From Rhopalosiphum padi (lineage: Eukaryota; Arthropoda; Insecta; Hemiptera; Aphididae): a DNA stretch of 64,000 nt. The notes beneath the pieces are model-generated. The model did no database searches, was not told the origin of the DNA, and saw nothing but the letters and a program-made list of their open reading frames with translations. Made by a program: the position numbers and the translations under genes. Within the stretch, counting starts at the first letter, position 1, and the number at the start of each line of letters is the position of its first letter. The stretch lies in contig NC_083598.1 in NCBI RefSeq assembly GCF_020882245.1, forward strand, positions 82,465,714-82,529,713. Reading direction: 5' to 3'. Shown in pieces: positions 40,801-54,852 of the stretch.

Positions 40801-43800
40801 TTTAAATTGATTCATTAAGATTAAATTGCCGAAAGACCGAAAATAATTTATGTAGGGTTAAAATGATTTAATACAAAAACTATACGTTTATAATTTATAG
40901 ATATATAACCGAATATAAAAATTGAATGTGAAAAATGTCTTGATATTAAATTAATGTATCAATAAATATATCTGTTTTATTGAAATTATATTAAAATGTA
41001 TAATAGAATAGTCGGTAAAGACTGGTTTTTGTCTCGATTAATTGGTTTGTAAATACTTAAACACAAAACATTGTCACTCTATTTTTGCACAGCAATATTT
41101 TAAAATATGTCGTCAAAACTGATTTTTAGGAATTTTACTCGAGTTTAACAAAAACATATGCATTTAATTTGTGCATTTACATCGACGATAAAATGTGTTC
41201 TACATAATATAATATAATATGTATGCATTGAAAATTCTGTTTCCAAGACAGTATTAGTTGACATCGATAAATATTGTTAGTCGAATTTACAAGGCTAATT
41301 ATTACATCTAGGTATACTTAATGCGTATACGCGGTTGTAGGTACTTACATATTCAAATTCGTACACATATCGCATGTGTTGTTTCATTAGTTTCTATTTG
41401 ATGCTTTGGGACGGCGACACGTAATTAGACTATACACAACAACTTTAGTGGTGGATAATTTATATCAAAATATGACCTGATAATATAATCTCTTTAAGTA
41501 TTCGCATCCATAAATCAGCCCTATCAAATTCCGCTGTTCCCTGCAGATAGTATATGATAATGTACAAACCGTTATTGCGTTATTTCGGTTCGCATGTGTA
41601 ATCAAATTTGAAACGATACTCTTACTCAATAACTTCGGGTTGTCTTTGAATCGCCGTGCGTAAACAATTGATTATGTTTCAAATAGTAAGTTATTTATAT
41701 GTGCCATAACGGCTATTTTTGGTTTTCCGTGCAATATTAAATTTAATGTAGACGTCTACGCAGGACGTTAGTCTTATACACTTATTTTCGGAGTTCGTCT
41801 TCAATATTTTAGTTATTATTATAATTTGTTGTTTCTGTAGATATCAACCAAAAGCTCGTGTCTAAAATTCATATTATATGACACAAACACCAGTTTAGAA
41901 TAATTAACTCTGTACCTTTTAAAAATAAAAATAAATCATTCCCCGTCCCGTTATTTATTCAAACGCATAGATTAGAGAGTAGATACACAATTATTAATCA
42001 AATGTTGTTTTCGGACTAACGTCATAGCTCAAATGAAGTTGGTCAGAACGCGCATGCAACTATGTAAGATATTTACGTACTATATTAAATATTAATTACT
42101 ATACGCTGATGTACCAGGTTCTCGGTTATCATAATATTTATAATAAATGATGATTAATTATTATGTTTTATCCATAATATAAGACACGCGTCATTTCAAA
42201 AAACGAAAGAATTCGTGAACTCGGCTGCCGCTATGTGTTCTAATATAGGACGCATAATAGTGATTAATTTACACGGCTGGCAAATTTTTGTTACGTCCAT
42301 ATTTTTTCATAAATAAATATTTTTATACAATTAAACGCAATATTATGAAAAAAACGTTTTAATATTTATACAGTAAACATTTCGTTAACTGTTTATATTT
42401 TATTTGCCAACATACACTTTTAATTTTAAATGTGGAATACAATGATTATTCCTAAATATTTTATTGGATAAAACATGAATTTCGAGTATATAATATACAC
42501 TAGCGGAGTTAAATTATAATGGATAACTCTCCGCTCCAATAAGCTTTGGTCCTTTACTCCTCCGCTTATATATTATTTTCATCCAAATAATAAAAAACTA
42601 TATTAGACATAATGAACGTATAGCCTAGTTGAAATGGATCAACCGAACTACGTCATAATATTATCTTCGTGACACGGTCGAAACGCACGAGATCCGCGAT
42701 CGTACAGAACTAAAAAAAAAAAAAAAAGTATAAAAGTATGTATTTATGTTTTATACACATATACTACGAAAGTTTTTAATGGGTTTTATTTTTCTCGTCG
42801 TATCGGCTGACTACTATTAGTTTTCGGGGGAAAAAAAAAAAAAACACAGAGGAACAAAACGAAGATTCGAATTCGTGTATAAAAAAAAGGGGGGGAGCGA
42901 AAAGAAAGAAATAAGAAAAGCAACTCGCTATATATCTATGTGTGTTATTATATGATGGTATCTTTGCTATAGTTTAAAAATCTCATTATGGTTTATATTT
43001 TTTTTTTTTCGCAAAGAGGCTTTAATATATAAAAATATATAATATAACAATGTGCGCCCATAAACTCTGGTGGAATACGTCAGTTGCCAGATGAACTAAA
43101 ATAAAATGTTAAGGCACATCTATTATTAATAATAAATTATTGTGCATCACGCAACGGTATATTGATAACGTCATGATATCGTTGATATCTGTAGTGAATT
43201 CGAGATCATATATTTTATTGCTAGGCCATGTGAAAGAATTCACCAGCGGAAAAAAATAGAACCATACAACTATAATGCATATAATGTGTATATATAAATA
43301 TATATTATAAAAGCATGTTTTGTCTTAAACAGCAGTGCCTATTTGTAAAAAACGAACTTCGATGTTATGGAATAATTTTAATTTTCTTTCTTTATTGTGA
43401 AAGAGAAATTGTTTTAGTAATTACATTACTTTGACATTGATGGTGAAAGTTGGAACACTCTTGGCTTTGTTTTTTTTTTTTTTTTTAACGGTTAAGGAAT
43501 TTTTCTAATGATATTGTTATAAAGTTTGGTAGCGAATAATAATAAATACAAATAATAACATTAGTTGTAAAATAATGAAGTTTTGAATAGATACAACAAT
43601 GATATTATAAAAATAAGTTAGCTGCTTCCTTAAAATCAGCCACTTCAGCGATAGCCCCTTCTACCCCCTCTAAACATGACTATATGCATAGACGGTTAGG
43701 TGCATAATAACGATCGATGTCTGTCTGTTTTCGTTTGCGTTGTATGCGAACAATTGTATTATTATCACATAGAACGGTCTCCGTGACGATTACTGCACTG

Positions 43801-44164
43801 AGTGCACTGTCTACTCGATATGCTATGTATATTGTACACGGACAGCTTCTATTTTACATATCATAAATCACAATACTTACGATTGATAATGCGCTTAGGT
43901 ATTATCCACGCGTGTTGGTAAAAAGGAAAGACGCGATTTAATGTGTATCGTCTTAAATACAAACGAGCGTGTTAATAATTAGATCGGTTTTCAGGCAACG
44001 ATACACGGACATCTACAATTCATGTTGATATCGTCTTACAATGGGACATTTCACAAGGATAATTTAATTTTAATTTTTTAGAGATAACGTCCGTGGACTT
44101 CCAAGTAAATTTAAATAAAATTGTACCTTTTTTTTTATTAAGCTTCGGAAACCGTGGACATTGC

Positions 44165-44167
<3 letters not shown>

Positions 44168-44196
<29 letters not shown>
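44168..44196. repeat. (AT)n microsatellite
   Basis: About fourteen uninterrupted AT units. Confidence 0.95.
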
Positions 44197-44200
<4 letters not shown>

Positions 44201-44785
44201 ATGGTAGATTACGGTACGGTACTAGAGTACGGTACGATACGTTTTTGGAACATGTATTCTTGTATGAGGACATACCTTTGTCAAAATTATGTGAAAAAAT
44301 AACTGCTAACTAGGTTATTCTATCGTCACAGTCGTATGAGCTTGTTGTGACCTTGGTTTTGCGTATATCCCGGTTCAACAATAAAAATAATAATAATACC
44401 TAGCATATTAGAAACTAATATACGAGTCAAGGGTTTAGTCTTTGGTATTTGATAACACAAAATATCAGATCGGTGAACTCGACACCACATTTTACATGCA
44501 GTCGTTCATTTTTACTTATAAGAGATGGATGGACGATGAATAAAGACTTATGGTATGACGTGTTGCATTAATTAAAACCTAAAGTTTTCGTTTCGATGAT
44601 CGCACAATAATGCTATTATATAATATTTTATTGAATTTCTTGCTCACAGGTTATAGGTAGGTTTGTATACGTGTTGTATGGCAATATCGATGATAATATT
44701 GTGTTCAATTAGATACGTTTGAACCGAGCGGAAAAACTAAGGACGTGTGCGTGTAATTTTGAAAACTTAATACGCGTGTATTACA

Positions 44786-45095
44786 GGGTTTCTAATCATC
44801 CCTAGTCCGCGTCACCACCGCTCTCTGCACCACCGATGTATCCTTATACCGGGAAAGGGTGTTAACTTTTCGTCACTTCCGTCCTTAGTTTCCTAAAGCC
44901 GGGTAACGTCCATTCTGTAACTAGGGTCTGCTAGAAGGTGGTGGAAGAGATATGATTTCCCATGAGGAATTTAAGTTGTTAATATATTCACGGGCAGTTT
45001 AGACGTTATGATGGGTACAACTGCAATAAGATCTTAAAGGGTCACTAGAATATCTCCTCAGTGGCGAAAAGAGAGGGATAGAGAATGTGGAATAG
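44786..45095. other. GC-balanced block of unknown origin
   Basis: About 310 bases with clearly more G and C than their flanks, such as cctagtccgcgtcaccaccg and ctaaagccgggtaacgtcc. All frames on both strands are interrupted. The composition break and the lack of an open frame suggest a decayed transposon or LTR fragment, or a non-coding RNA exon. No inverted or direct terminal repeats were recognised. Confidence 0.3.
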
Positions 45096-47442
45096 AAACA
45101 CTCTATCGAAGTCATAATGTTAAAGAAAAACGTAAATTCGTCAATTTATTTTGATGTACTACTATTAGATATACACATATTTGAGGATAACAAACAATAG
45201 TATTACTTATTTGGACTGTACGCCTGTATGGATTTTACTGTGAACATATTTTACTGAGAATGGTATTATTATATTAGTTATAGTCGACACTTAAATTAAT
45301 TTAATATTGAAAAGTATGTGTAAATATTATTTTATGTTATACACGTAGTTTTTGTATCACGAATTAAATATATATACTCGTATATTATGATCGACTATAA
45401 GATATAACTGTAGTCTGTCAAAACATAGATGTTTATATGACGTATTACAATATTGTGGTAAGTTTTAGTGATTACTGGTTAACCATCACAGATTTTATCA
45501 AATTAATTTAAAAATTCAGATTTAAAAGCAATACATTGAGAGTATAGTACTAAATAATTTGATATAAATTAAAATGAATATATAAGCTAAATCAACGTGG
45601 TAGTAAATAGTTCAAGATTGTATTGTAAATACCAGTTGCAATAATTGTTGAAAGAAAATAATTTTTTCGTAAGTTATAACAATAATTGTCAATTAGCACC
45701 GGGTTTTATTACTTATAATTGATCTGTAGTCATAAAAGCTGCATTGTATTCAGCCAGTCAATCAAAACAGTTATAATTTATTCAAATGAATAATAATTAA
45801 AATAATATAAGTCGTATTACACAAGTTAAATATTGTAGATATATTGAAAAGTATTTAAAATTAAAATTAAATTAAATTCTCAGTTAAAATATTTTCGAAT
45901 GTATTTTACATGTTATAAAAGTTCATCGAAATATGAAAATAGTCACTGAAAAATAAGCACAATATATTAAATATATATAATATTATATAAACATATATTA
46001 TCATAAGTATAAGTAAAAACAATTCAAATATTCTGTACATTTTTAATTCAAATACAATTAACATTAAAATATGTGATTGATAAATGAAAATTTTAGGATT
46101 TGTTTTTGTGGTATAATGTTTTTTTTTTTGTATATATTTATTGTCTGCAATATCCCTTTATATCGAGTTCACATAATACGCGTTGCCTTATACCGATCAA
46201 CTAAGACAACATCTGTTTTTGGCATATAAACACTTATGTTATATGCACAATATCCTTGTACACTGAACACTTTGATTATGAACAACAAACATCTTAGACA
46301 AAACACTATTATAGTTAAGACTTAAGAGCACACCGAATACTACACAATATTGTAAAGTTCAAGATTCAATTATACTGTTATTATTATAGTGATATGGCAT
46401 AGAGTTAAAAAACGAAAAATTTAGGTCATTATTCATTATAATCATTTCATGTAATTATAATTGGCCATTTTGATAACATAATATAACACTGTACAGTTTA
46501 TGTTTTTTCATCGATTATACATAGTTTTGAGACTTTATATGTCATATATATATTATATTATCTTCTTAGGTAATGCAAAAAAAAAAATGGGTTTATCGTC
46601 TCCTTATTTTGAGCATATTTCTTGTAAATTTAGTGTAAACAAATTGTTTAAACATTGGCACAGTTTAGTCGAATCAATTTTTACTTAAAAATATAAAATA
46701 ATAGTTTTAAACACAATTAATTCATTCGAATTTTATACTTTATTATTTTTCATTAAAAAAAAAAACAATAATAACAGTAAATATTAACTGACGTATTGAG
46801 AATTTACTTTTATTTTATATATGTCTAGTGACAATAATTTCAGTGCGTTTGTTTTTCAAGGATACATTGGAATACTATAATAATTATTATGGTTTTTGTA
46901 CCTACTTCAAATCAAAGAAAAAACCGTATTTTTTTATGTACAGAGTAATTTTAATTTCAAGGATGTTTTTGTTTTTAACTCAGACTTGAAAAATCAAGTG
47001 CAGAAAACTTTATAAATTCATAATAAATAATATATATATGCAATAAATGTGAGCACACTGAACTTTTAATAATTAAATCCAATACGATATGATTATTACC
47101 CCTATAAGTGCTGATACAAGACAAATATTATGCCGAATGCGTCAAGTGCGTTCAACTCGTTCAAGTGAATGTGTCACATACTTTCTGCAGTAACATGACA
47201 AGAAATAATTTATCATATTATAACGACCGTTGAAATATAATAATAAAATTATATAATTCATTATTTATTAGTACTTTTTGTGTGTGCCGTGTTGTTTAGT
47301 TTTTCCGAAACAATACGTTATGTACGTATAAAAATAACAACAATATAACATACTCTCACTCGGTGATCCATTAAGAATGTCCAAATTAATACAGTTATAC
47401 AACCGTCCAACCCGATAAAACATTATTTATCGTACTACACTA

Positions 47443-47459
47443 TGTGTGTGTGTGTGTGT
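47443..47459. repeat. (TG)n microsatellite
   Basis: Eight TG units. Confidence 0.9.
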
Positions 47460-48775
47460 AGTATAATATGTACATAGTACGTATTTTTAAATTACAATAA
47501 TAGCCGCTCACATAAAGTATATTATGTGCCAAGAATGATAATGGATTACGTACAAAAACAATAATTCTAAACAACGTATATTGAAAATTATGGATTTATT
47601 ATTACTACACGATCAGCTGAATATTTTTCGGTTAAAAAACCATTTACAGAAAACCAACTTAGTCGATGAAAATTGAGAATGGTTCCGTCGAAACGACAAC
47701 AGCAATAAAACTAACTGTGATGTTTTGAAAATAGTTGTCTTTCGGTTTTAATAATTTATATTACAAAATATTATAAAAGAGTTACATCGTATGAATGAGA
47801 TTTTCATAAATATACAACCAATGGACACGACGGGCACTGGTAATGAAGATTTATGTGTAAAGGCAATTCACGTCGAGAACAATATTATCGTTATTGATTT
47901 TAACGTGTGGCAAAAATTCGTTGCACGGAAACGTAGGAATTTTAAATTTATTCGATGAATGATCTTGTTGAAAATAATACTTTGAAACAAATCCAAGTTA
48001 TCAATTACAGAAACAGTAGCAGCTTGTTAAACATTGTTTGGTCAGTAATAACATTACACTCACGGTTCTTCGATTGTATATTTCTCAACATCTGTGCTGG
48101 AGTTTGAATTTCGAAAATGCTCGTAAAATTAAAAATAATTACATTTTGAAACCAATTGAAATATCACCCATAATTCAACGGAAAAAATAAAATAAATTCG
48201 ATAACAGCAAATGGGGGTTGTAAAAATAAATTATCGGAAATGATATTTACTGTGGAAATTATCGATACCTAATTTATGTTTGTTACGTTTTCGGACAAAA
48301 CGCCGTACAGGTATTTGTTTTATTATACATTGGAACTTTTACAGTTTTTATTTTTACAATATTATCAAGTTAAAATTAATATACTATTTTATGTTATGAT
48401 TATTTGCGTTTTTGAATTTAAACGTTGAAATACAATATATTATTGCACTTATATGTATAATAGTATAATACATCATGCTACAACGCGAACATTGACATAG
48501 TACTTCAATGGTCAATCTGAGTGTTGTAGTTATATTTAAGAAACCTTCAGTCGTGTAGAACACAGATTTATATCTAGAACAGAAGGCGTGTTAGCCCTTA
48601 ATATAAACCTAACTGTACCCAATACCAATGCAGAATGATTGATAGTGATAGGTTATTTTACATATGTTTATGTCTACGTGTACTTATTACATTTTATTAA
48701 ATTGAGTTTTATTCCAAATAATTTTAATACATAAATGTATAAAATTACAAATTAATTAAAAAAATGAATTGTATT

Positions 48776-48792
48776 TATATATATATATATAT
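48776..48792. repeat. (TA)n microsatellite
   Basis: Short alternating AT tract. Confidence 0.85.
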
Positions 48793-49561
48793 AGCATTAT
48801 TCAAAATATTGATAAAAAGTTAAAATAATAGTATTAATGCCTGACAGTTTAAAAAAAAAAAATACTCATTCGGACTTGAAATAGTGAAATGAAATCATTT
48901 GTCTTATCAATACCTATTGTTTCACCGTTTATAATATTGTAGTGAATGTCATTAGTCAGTAAGTTATTAGTGCCTTCAGTAACGTATATTATAAACGGTT
49001 GTGATATTGCACCGTTAGATAAAATAAACATAATAATATATAATATATTATTATTACGTATATACGATGTGGGTAAACAATATTATATACCACCCCATAG
49101 GGTTGTTATCCAAATTAAACTTGCATGTGGAATATATGATCAAAGATATTTACTTAAATTAAAATTGAATTTCATTGACAATTATTCATAGCAAAGTCTC
49201 ATCACTATTTTATAAAATTGATTTTTTTAGAGTAATTTATAAAGTCGTTTAAATTAATGTTTTTTTTTTGTTGTTTTTACAACTTCTAGTTTAACTATTA
49301 CCGAAACGCATAATAACAACAACAAACCGATTTCATTTTAATAACGTTTAATTCACGAATTATTTTATACATTATGCACAAACAAGCGTATCGGTGCAGA
49401 ATTTCTAATGGAAAGAGCAATACTGCACGGTGGTAAATTATGTGAAATAAAACAGTTGAATTATGTATTCTGGGGGAAACACGATGGAAATAAATTCGAA
49501 TTTAATTAATGCAATTTCGAAATAAATATTATACCTTCTCTGACAGCGAGAGCGAAGCCTT

Positions 49562-49765
49562 ATGCATTTTTATGTTTTTGCGAAAAGACTATATAGCGTA
49601 AAAGTCCACCCGAAACGCACACCGTGTTCGGTTTCCGCATTCATAAATCAAATAATGCCAATTCTGGAACGCGACAGCCGCCTACATTGGCGTATCCACG
49701 GTTTACTCGCAACCGCCGAAAAATATTTTCATACTGTACCTGTGCTGAATACGTATACCGGTTAA
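49562..49765 (+). CDS. Weak candidate ORF, 67 codons, function unknown
   Basis: An ATG-started frame in a short GC-balanced patch. The second half (for example ILERDSRLHWRIHGLLATAE) has mixed composition unlike the low-complexity frames around it. Another frame on the same strand is also open here, so coding is doubtful. No domain is recognised. It could be an exon fragment or chance. Confidence 0.13.
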   Translation: MHFYVFAKRLYSVKVHPKRTPCSVSAFINQIMPILERDSRLHWRIHGLLATAEKYFHTVPVLNTYTG

Positions 49766-52147
49766 GTTTTATCACATCACGGTGCCATCACATTATCATA
49801 CGAACGGCAGAAGTTCGGTTGGCGTTTTTGCAGTAAAAAAATGTTTGATTGAGTGCATATTACATATTATATACCTATAAAGAAGTTCAGACTAAAATGC
49901 ACATAAAATATATTATAACGATATTTCCTCGACAGTTGAAAATCAAATTCAAAGGCGAACGCGAGAGAACATATAATTTACAAACCGAATTCGTAAAACT
50001 GCAACAGCTATATAACTGCATCGACTCGAGGACATCATATAAATATTAGATAGGTAGATGATTTAAATCAAATCAAACGACCTGACCGTCGTCGTCTGTG
50101 GCGAACGAGACGCTATATAGAGTTGTCGATTTTTATTTGTTTATATTTTATTTTTTGAAGTGGAACAGAAGACGTCTTCTCGTGAACGAATTTATTTTCT
50201 GTATAAAATAAATTATTTGCCTCTTGTAAATTTTAATTCAATGAGTTTTTTTTTTTTAGTGGGGGAGGTATATTATTAAACATTTATGCTAATCGCACAC
50301 AAAAATAAATACATTCGAAGTACTTACCCCACAACAGGTGTACGTATTGTTATCGTTGAATATTTTACCACGTGACTCTAAGGTAATAATTTATATAGTA
50401 CGTGTGTCGTTTGTCTTTTGAATAAAATATACAGTGTGCTTAATACATTTATACGGATTAAAGTGCAATCAGAAAACCAGCGGTTTGGCGTAGGTGTATA
50501 ATACAATAAAATAAAATCGAGACGACGTATGCGCGGGGGCGGAATTTTGATGTTTGGGGGGAAAAAAAAGTGGTAAATATTATTAATAATTGCGTTTACT
50601 ATGCTACAATGCAATGTTCATACCATATTAATATATACTCCGTCAACAGAATGCTCGATTTTCCGAGATAATACCGCTAAATTCTATACAACACAAAACG
50701 TATAGAATACAATAATTAAGTTTATGCAATATACGCATACTTCTAGAATATTAATAAAGTTATTTTATGTCGGACGCGGCGACTTGAATAGCCCTGCGAA
50801 TGCCATCGAAGGACGCTTTTTGAATAATCAAAAAAATAAAATAACAATCATAACGTTATAAAATATACATTCTTTTTCTACCTCCGTACTATCATTATTA
50901 CTTAGCCGTATCTACCGAAAAATGTAACGTATATAATATATATATATTGTTTTTTCTGCAAACACTAGATTGATCATCGGATAAGATGGTAACACAAAAT
51001 AAATATTTATATCGTGATGACCATAGTAACGAAGCGAATGTCCGCGTAAAACACACGTGATGCACAACAATATATTATATGTCGTCTTTGTGTGCACAAT
51101 TAGTTATGTTGTTTACTACACTAAATATTTACAATCGTTGTATAATACGTGAGATTACAATTTTTAATACGAATAACATTGTAAATAATTATAACAATAT
51201 CATTATTAAACACCACGTCACGTAATATTATTATTATTATACGTTGCAGATGTTATTATTTTCAATATTGTACTATTAGCATTATTATATTCTATTATGC
51301 AACATAGCTAAACATACACAACGCATAATATGTTTTTAAAAAACAATTGTTTTTATTTTTTATCCAAAAATTGGTCACGATTTTGTCTTGTTTCATTGGT
51401 CGGGATGTAAAAACAAATTCTGCAGTTTCTTTGATGAAAAAAAAAAGTTTTTATTCGTATTAACAACTATTTAAATAGGTATTGTATGTTATATATAATG
51501 CGTGGTTGAAATTAATGGGTAAATCATGATTTTTTTTTAAATCCAAATAAAAAGAAACAAACCACGCAAACGTTTTTATATAGTAAGTATCAGGATTCGA
51601 GTGTATCGAATTGATAGTTTTTAACCTTTTTTTAAAAGATTCGTATGAGGTCTACAACTATACATTTTGTTTGATACTTATCGGATGCATTTCGCACTCG
51701 TGTATCGTATGCTGAAAGACCTCATTTATTTCATTTTAGTGGGCATGTAGCATAATTATTATGTGTAGCACATTCGTCTGAAGTATATCGAATATTTGCA
51801 TATACACGTTTATTAAAGTATCTTATACGTAAGTATATACAACGCAAATAATATTCTACACACATACACGAGTAACGAAACAATAAAGTATCGTAGTATT
51901 TTAATTGTTTACCGTCCTAATAGCATTTATTTTTTATTTTTTAGTGTAGTTGCGTGTGTGTCGGTGGCATGCGAACGTGAAAAAAATAAAACGAAATAAA
52001 ACGCGACGGAGAGACCATCGCGCACACTACAATGGAAGAAACGTTTTGTTCGATGCGATTAAAACGTTTCGGTTAACCGGGTCCATTGTTCTCGGTCTGG
52101 GATAGAGAAAGCTATAGATGGATATAGAATCGCACACGATATTTTAT

Positions 52148-52641
52148 GTATACAGGGCGATTCACCGAGTACGCTCTCCACCTATTTTTCTTGAATAATA
52201 CAGTTATCCAACTTTTGGAATTTTAAAATATATTACTGACTAAATTTTCAAATTTTTATTATTATTTTATTTTTACAAATCGAGGAGTGTCCCACAGTGC
52301 TGCAATTAATATAGATCTATCGATATGTATGATAATTTTGTAAAACCGTTTTCACAGACTGTTATTATAGACATTTAATAACCGATAAACTGTTCGTTAA
52401 AATTTTAAATTGAATACATCTAAATATTTATAATACATAATTTATAATAAAAAGAATGGTTCTCATTTGAAAAACAACATTTTGACACTATTCGAGCAGT
52501 ATAAAACAAATCCCGAGAATTCAAAAATATAATCTTTAAGTGTACTATTACATATTCAGATATACGAGGAATCGGATTTTGAATAAAGTCGTTATCAAGA
52601 TAACAATAGGGGATGACCGTATTTGATAAATCATCATATAC
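52148..52641. mobile_element. Probable MITE, about 494 bp, with degenerate inverted ends
   Basis: The left end is GTATACAGGGCGATTCACC. The right end GATAAATCATCATATAC aligns with the reverse complement of the left (GGTGAATCGCCCTGTATAC), allowing substitutions and a 2-base gap. The tacagggNGattca end type is common to insect MITE families. The interior is AT-rich and non-coding, with ggttctcatttgaaaaacaac in the middle and gatgaccgtattt near the right end; I remember similar words in aphid repeats but cannot verify this. No exact target duplication is seen. The CpG-rich block begins about 40 bp to its right. Confidence 0.55.
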
Positions 52642-52680
52642 ATTAAGACGTATAATATAATATAGTATAATATTATTCTG

Positions 52681-52698
52681 TCTGTCGGCGGCCGCCGA
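52681..52698. repeat. Perfect 18-bp GC palindrome
   Basis: TGTCGGCGGCCGCCGACA is its own reverse complement. It marks the left edge of the GC-rich block. It could be a dimeric protein-binding site or a hairpin in a transcript. Confidence 0.9.
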
Positions 52699-53246
52699 CA
52701 CCTAAGTCCGATTGTAACGTTCTTCCACGCGTAGTCGACTAAAATATTGAAAAAACGTGTGTCGAAGATCGACGTGCACACGACTGATCGCTACGGCGTA
52801 TCGGAAGAATACACAGTGGTCGTACGGTCTCTATATATCGTCCTTTTCGTCGCGATGACCGCAGCTCGCCGCCGTCGAGAGTCTCTCTACGTACGCCAAT
52901 ACGCTACGTATACGCGCGTTCGTCCGCGCGCTTTCCCGTCGCGCGCGCGTTATAAGCCACGGCCGTCCCCGTCCCCGTCCCCTCCCCTCCCCCCGGAAAA
53001 CCGTTCACTACCGATCGTTAAATCCTTTCAGAACGACGAAATCTGCGTGAGTAATGCGCGCCCGCGAGAAGATCGTCTAACAAGTGTTAGGTCATTAATA
53101 AGACGGCGGCGGCCCCGCGACTCCCCGCCCGGTAGCGCCTGCCCGCGGCAACACCTCCCGCGCATTTCGGATTAATGGCAGTGTGTCTGCTTACCGGAGT
53201 TTAAAACACCCTGGTGATTAACGTCTGGCAGTTCGAGGCGCAATGT

Positions 53247-53258
53247 GGGGGGGGGGGG
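53247..53258. repeat. G12 homopolymer
   Basis: Twelve consecutive G residues inside the GC-rich block. Assembly length here is unreliable. Confidence 0.9.
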
Positions 53259-54823
53259 TTGCGATGCGATGTGGGTCGGCGCCATCAAGACTACAAGTTT
53301 TAAGCCACCGCCGTTGCGGCGTGTACTCGTATAGGTGAGCGTATATAGTACACTATCATCTACTCTTCTAGACGCCGACTCGCCGTCTATACCATACGGT
53401 TTCCGCGGGTGCGCTCGTTCGCGCTTCGTGTCGCACTGTTATTTTGGTCGATTCACGGTTTTACACATTTGAACGTGTCGCGTTTCTTCCAGATATACGA
53501 CGCCCAGTGAATGTTTTATGTTTTTATTCGCGTCTGCACAGATTTGGTTATTGCGAATTTCCGCGACGGAACAAACGAGCACCGCCTATTTAACGTTTAT
53601 CGTACGAAAAACGATTCATATAGGGACTCATAATATCTCGTTTTTTTTTTTTTTTTGAAATTCACATAGGAATCATTTGTCGCGTAGAACGGACTTCGCT
53701 TTAAACCAACTCATCTAAACTCGTAGCCTCGTCGAATGTCTTGTACATGCGATTTTGTGTCAGCTCATCAGTGGCGTCGCACATGTGTGGACCTAACACG
53801 TTATTATGAGTCATATATGAAAAAAATGACTGTACATACAATGCGATAGTAATATAATCGGCTGTATATTATATAGCCTAAAATACGCGTAATATACAAA
53901 ATAAAGATGATATAATATTAAAATCATACATTTTATTTTATTATGTTTTCGTATGAACATTTATTGAAAATTGAACATAAATAAAATATACCGAACTATA
54001 GCGCTGTTTAACGCTCGTTGACCACGTACGTAGGTGAATTTGTGACGGGGAGAGGTAATTGAAGAACTTAGGCACCTTTAGAAGTTAGTACGACCTTTAA
54101 ATCCAAATCCTCTTTTAAATTTGTCCATAAATATTAAATGTTAATACTGCATTTCTCATATCGTTGTTATGCATTACAGTACAATATTCGTCAAAACGGA
54201 TGTTTTAAATGTATTGCGTGCGCCTCGTTGTTTTGCGTACTACTACACCATGTACGTTGCTAATTCCAATTCCAATACATTGTATAAAATATTATCGTGA
54301 CTGTCATTTGAATAGCTTTTCAATTACACCGTGTGGATTAATAGCTGTAACCGGATTACTCGTATATACAGCTCTTGTGGGGTAGAATACCCTTTTTTCC
54401 GATATTTTCAACGAAGCAAAAAAAAAAAAAAAACGATGACGTCAACGACGGGTGATAGACCGAGTTCGTTGGGATTGTTTTTTGTTTATATTTGTATCCT
54501 CTTATGGTTAACTTTATGTTGTTTTTTTATTTTTGTTTTTGTGTTTTTAAGCGTTTTTATTTCACTTTTTCTGTTGTGCCGTGTTCATAAATATTAAAAT
54601 AATAATTTCGAGATTGGCACTGGACAAAATCTTGAATTTTAAATTAACAGATCGAAACGAAACGCGGTTTGCTTTTTCGTAATTGTTGTAGGATTAAACA
54701 AACACAAAATGAAAATGTTTATTTATATTTCAATATTATGCGTTTTCCGTTTTACCGTATTAATTATTCAACGTAGTCGGATAGAGTTTCTTTTCGGATA
54801 AAAATGTATAATTATAATTTATA

Positions 54824-54852
54824 AATATATATATATATATATATAGAGAGAG
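54824..54852. repeat. (AT)n-(AG)n microsatellite
   Basis: About eleven AT units pass into four AG units. Confidence 0.92.

Larger units (their letters stand above)
52680..53480. promoter_or_regulatory. CpG/GC-rich block, candidate promoter and first-exon region
   Basis: The most GC-rich 800 bases of the window, unmethylated-island-like, with dense CpG and several CG-only runs such as gcgcgcgcg. A TATA-like TTATAAG sits at 52950-52956 in GC-rich surroundings. The plus strand has a good donor TAG|GTGAGC with the exon end at 53334. That layout would suit a plus-strand first exon of roughly 350 bases. The 142-codon plus-strand frame at 52747-53175 is Arg/Pro/Ser-rich and probably a by-product of base composition. 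The block could start the candidate nested gene to its right, be an alternative dpr promoter (minus strand), or be an enhancer. Confidence 0.45.

Noticed and set aside
52747..53175. 142-codon Arg/Pro/Ser-rich frame, the longest in the window
   Set aside because: It lies wholly in CpG-rich DNA where stop codons are rare; composition is that of translated GC-rich sequence and no domain is seen. It is kept only as part of the candidate promoter block.
53771..53800. CAGTGGCGTCGCA, resembling a hAT-type transposon end
   Set aside because: No matching inverted end or target duplication was found.
54331..54597. 88-codon frame with a long hydrophobic end
   Set aside because: Phe/Leu/Val-rich product of T-rich DNA; no supporting context.
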